Positions 6,076 to 7,377 of a stretch of DNA of 7,377 nt are shown here, piece by piece; positions within the stretch are counted from its first letter, which is position 1; the number at the start of each line of letters is the position of its first letter. The notes beneath the pieces were generated by a model, which was not told where the DNA came from, ran no database searches, and saw nothing but the letters and a program-made list of their open reading frames with translations. The position numbers and the translations under genes were made by a program. Origin of the DNA: an uncultured Clostridia bacterium (GTDB lineage Bacteria; Bacillota; Clostridia; Christensenellales; UBA1242); assembly GCA_947589655.1 (NCBI GenBank), contig CANQCE010000049.1:1-7377 (forward strand), written 5' to 3'.

Positions 6076-7377
6076 ATATAAATCAAAAAGCGATAAATTA
6101 TCTTAAAGCGCTTTCTGCAGAAACAATCACAAATGCAAATTCGGGGCACTTGGGCATCAGTTTGGGCGCTTCCTCCATTTTGTTTGCCCTGTTTAAAGAC
6201 CACTATAACTTTGACGTGTCCGATACAGACTTTTTAAACCGCGACAGATTGGTTATGAGTGCCGGCCATGCAAGCGCGCTGTATTATTCCTTACTTTCCA
6301 TGTTTGGCTTTAATGTTTCGCTGCAAGATTTAAAAAATTTTAGAAAATGTGGTTCAAAAACACCGGGGCATCCAGAATATCGCGTAACTGATGGCGTTGA
6401 AGTTAGCACAGGCCCACTTGGGCAAGGCGTGGCGAACGCCGTTGGCATGGCAATTGCCGAAAGTGTTATGGAAGAACGTTTTAACACCGTTGGCTTTGAT
6501 ATAATAAACAATTATACCTATTGTTTTGTTGGCGATGGTTGCCTTATGGAAGGCGTGGCACAAGAGGCAATAAGTTTGGCAGGGAATTTGAAACTTAACA
6601 AACTTATTTTGCTTTACGATAGCAACGAGGTGACCATTGACGGCTCACTTTCTCTTGCAAACAGAGAAAATGTTGCTCGCAAATTTTCCGCTATGGGTTG
6701 GAATGTTATACGCGTGCCAAAAGGCAACAGTTATTGGTTCTGCTCGCAAGCAATTCGTAGAGCCAAAAAAAGCACAAAACCTACCATTATAATTTTTAGC
6801 ACAACAATTGGAATTGGCACACAAAAAGAGGGGACCTCTGCGGTCCACGCTGCTGTGCTTTCCGAACAAGAACTTGCCACATTTAAAGAAAACCTTGGCG
6901 TAAAAGAAAGTTTCTTTATTCCTAGCGATGTGCGCGAACTTTGCATGGCAAGCACCAGAAGGGGAAAACTTGCACATGAAAAGTGGAATCAAAATTTGGC
7001 AATGTATTCCAGCACGCACCCAGAACTTTACAAATCTTTCATGGCGTTTTTTGATAGAAAAAAGATAAATTTTGAACGAATTTTAAAAAATGTTGCTAAA
7101 TATGATGGGCAAAGTTTGCGAAAAATCAATCACTACGCTTTAAGCGAACTGGCATATCAATGCCCTCAACTTTTGGGTGGCACTGCGGATGTGGGGCCTT
7201 CAACACTTTCGTTTATTGACAATGCTGGCAACTTTTCAGCAGGTTATAGGCGTGGCAAAAACATCCACTTTGGCGTGAGAGAGCATGCAATGTGCGCCAT
7301 TGCAAACGGCATTGCTTTATATGAAGATTTTATCACTTTCGATTCCACATTTTTGGGCTTTGCAAACTATGCAATCC
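6072..7377 (+). CDS. tkt: Transketolase, 3'-truncated by window edge
   Basis: ThDP-dependent enzyme of the non-oxidative pentose phosphate pathway, moving two-carbon units between sugar phosphates (making, among others, erythrose-4-phosphate). 435 residues of a usual 650-670 are visible, and the frame is open to the right edge. Landmarks: SGHLG (24-28, His26), SAGHASAL (63-70, His66), GSKTPGHPEY (94-103, His100), GPLGQG (114-119), the ThDP/metal motif GDGCLMEG with Asp155 and DSN with Asn185, GTSAVHAA (254-261, His259), phosphate-binding LRK (Arg350), GGTADVGPS (369-377) and the catalytic glutamate in GVREHAM (Glu404). All catalytic residues in this part are present. Oddities are Leu27 where HPG is near-invariant, and Ala67 in place of the usual Gly of GHGS. 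Start: ATGA overlap with the upstream stop, plus a good SD. A full-length single-chain enzyme is expected, since the second domain begins in the same frame. Confidence 0.96.
   Translation, partial: MNINQKAINYLKALSAETITNANSGHLGISLGASSILFALFKDHYNFDVSDTDFLNRDRLVMSAGHASALYYSLLSMFGFNVSLQDLKNFRKCGSKTPGHPEYRVTDGVEVSTGPLGQGVANAVGMAIAESVMEERFNTVGFDIINNYTYCFVGDGCLMEGVAQEAISLAGNLKLNKLILLYDSNEVTIDGSLSLANRENVARKFSAMGWNVIRVPKGNSYWFCSQAIRRAKKSTKPTIIIFSTTIGIGTQKEGTSAVHAAVLSEQELATFKENLGVKESFFIPSDVRELCMASTRRGKLAHEKWNQNLAMYSSTHPELYKSFMAFFDRKKINFERILKNVAKYDGQSLRKINHYALSELAYQCPQLLGGTADVGPSTLSFIDNAGNFSAGYRRGKNIHFGVREHAMCAIANGIALYEDFITFDSTFLGFANYAI

Noticed and set aside
6832..6846. GGACC-TCTGC-GGTCC inverted repeat (possible hairpin)
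   Set aside because: It lies inside the transketolase motif KEGTSAVH, has no T-run after it, and is most easily explained by coding constraint.
6645..7019. 124-codon open frame on the minus strand within transketolase
   Set aside because: It lies wholly opposite a clearly coding, conserved gene, has no family signature and no ribosome site; it is a shadow of codon bias.

Overview
The window looks like chromosomal DNA from a low-GC bacterium, most likely a member of Bacillota (Clostridia-like). The evidence is a DnaE1-type replicative polymerase directly followed by a phosphofructokinase-family gene (a dnaE-pfkA order familiar from clostridia and bacilli), AT-rich codon use, and Shine-Dalgarno sites at some genes. 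Genes are packed tightly, there is no stretch over 300 bases without a gene, and I see no mobile element, CRISPR array, tRNA or rRNA.

Layout. (1) 3-1949 (+): C-terminal part of dnaE, cut by the left edge. (2) 1953-2834 (+): a short, divergent PFK-family protein 3 nt after dnaE, with substitutions at several textbook PFK active-site positions. (3) 2839-3558 (-): a membrane-anchored protein with a SPOR-like region, convergent with the PFK gene and only 4 nt from it. (4) 3559-3663: a 105-nt divergent promoter region. (5) 3664-4503 (+): a patatin-like phospholipase with an intact Ser-Asp dyad. (6) 4507-5592 (+): a ComEC-like metallo-beta-lactamase (MBL) domain bracketed by two membrane helices. 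(7) 5605-6075 (+): a shikimate-kinase-like protein that has lost its P-loop. (8) 6072-7377 (+): transketolase, overlapping the previous gene by ATGA and cut by the right edge; about 435 residues are visible.

The most unusual features are of two kinds. First, three genes (3558 on the minus strand, 3664, 5605) have a sigma-70 -10 element ending only 5-6 nt before the ATG and no Shine-Dalgarno, which predicts leaderless mRNAs. Two of them share an almost identical 18-nt extended -10/ATG module. Second, two members of well-known kinase families (PFK and shikimate kinase) keep the fold signature but have lost key catalytic or binding residues, while sitting beside core genes (dnaE, transketolase).

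Functionally the window mixes replication (dnaE), central carbon metabolism (PFK-like, transketolase) and an envelope-related middle part (SPOR-like protein, patatin lipase, membrane-tethered MBL hydrolase). I see no clearly new multi-gene system. The most testable ideas are the leaderless initiation module and the coupling of the kinase-like pseudoenzyme to transketolase.
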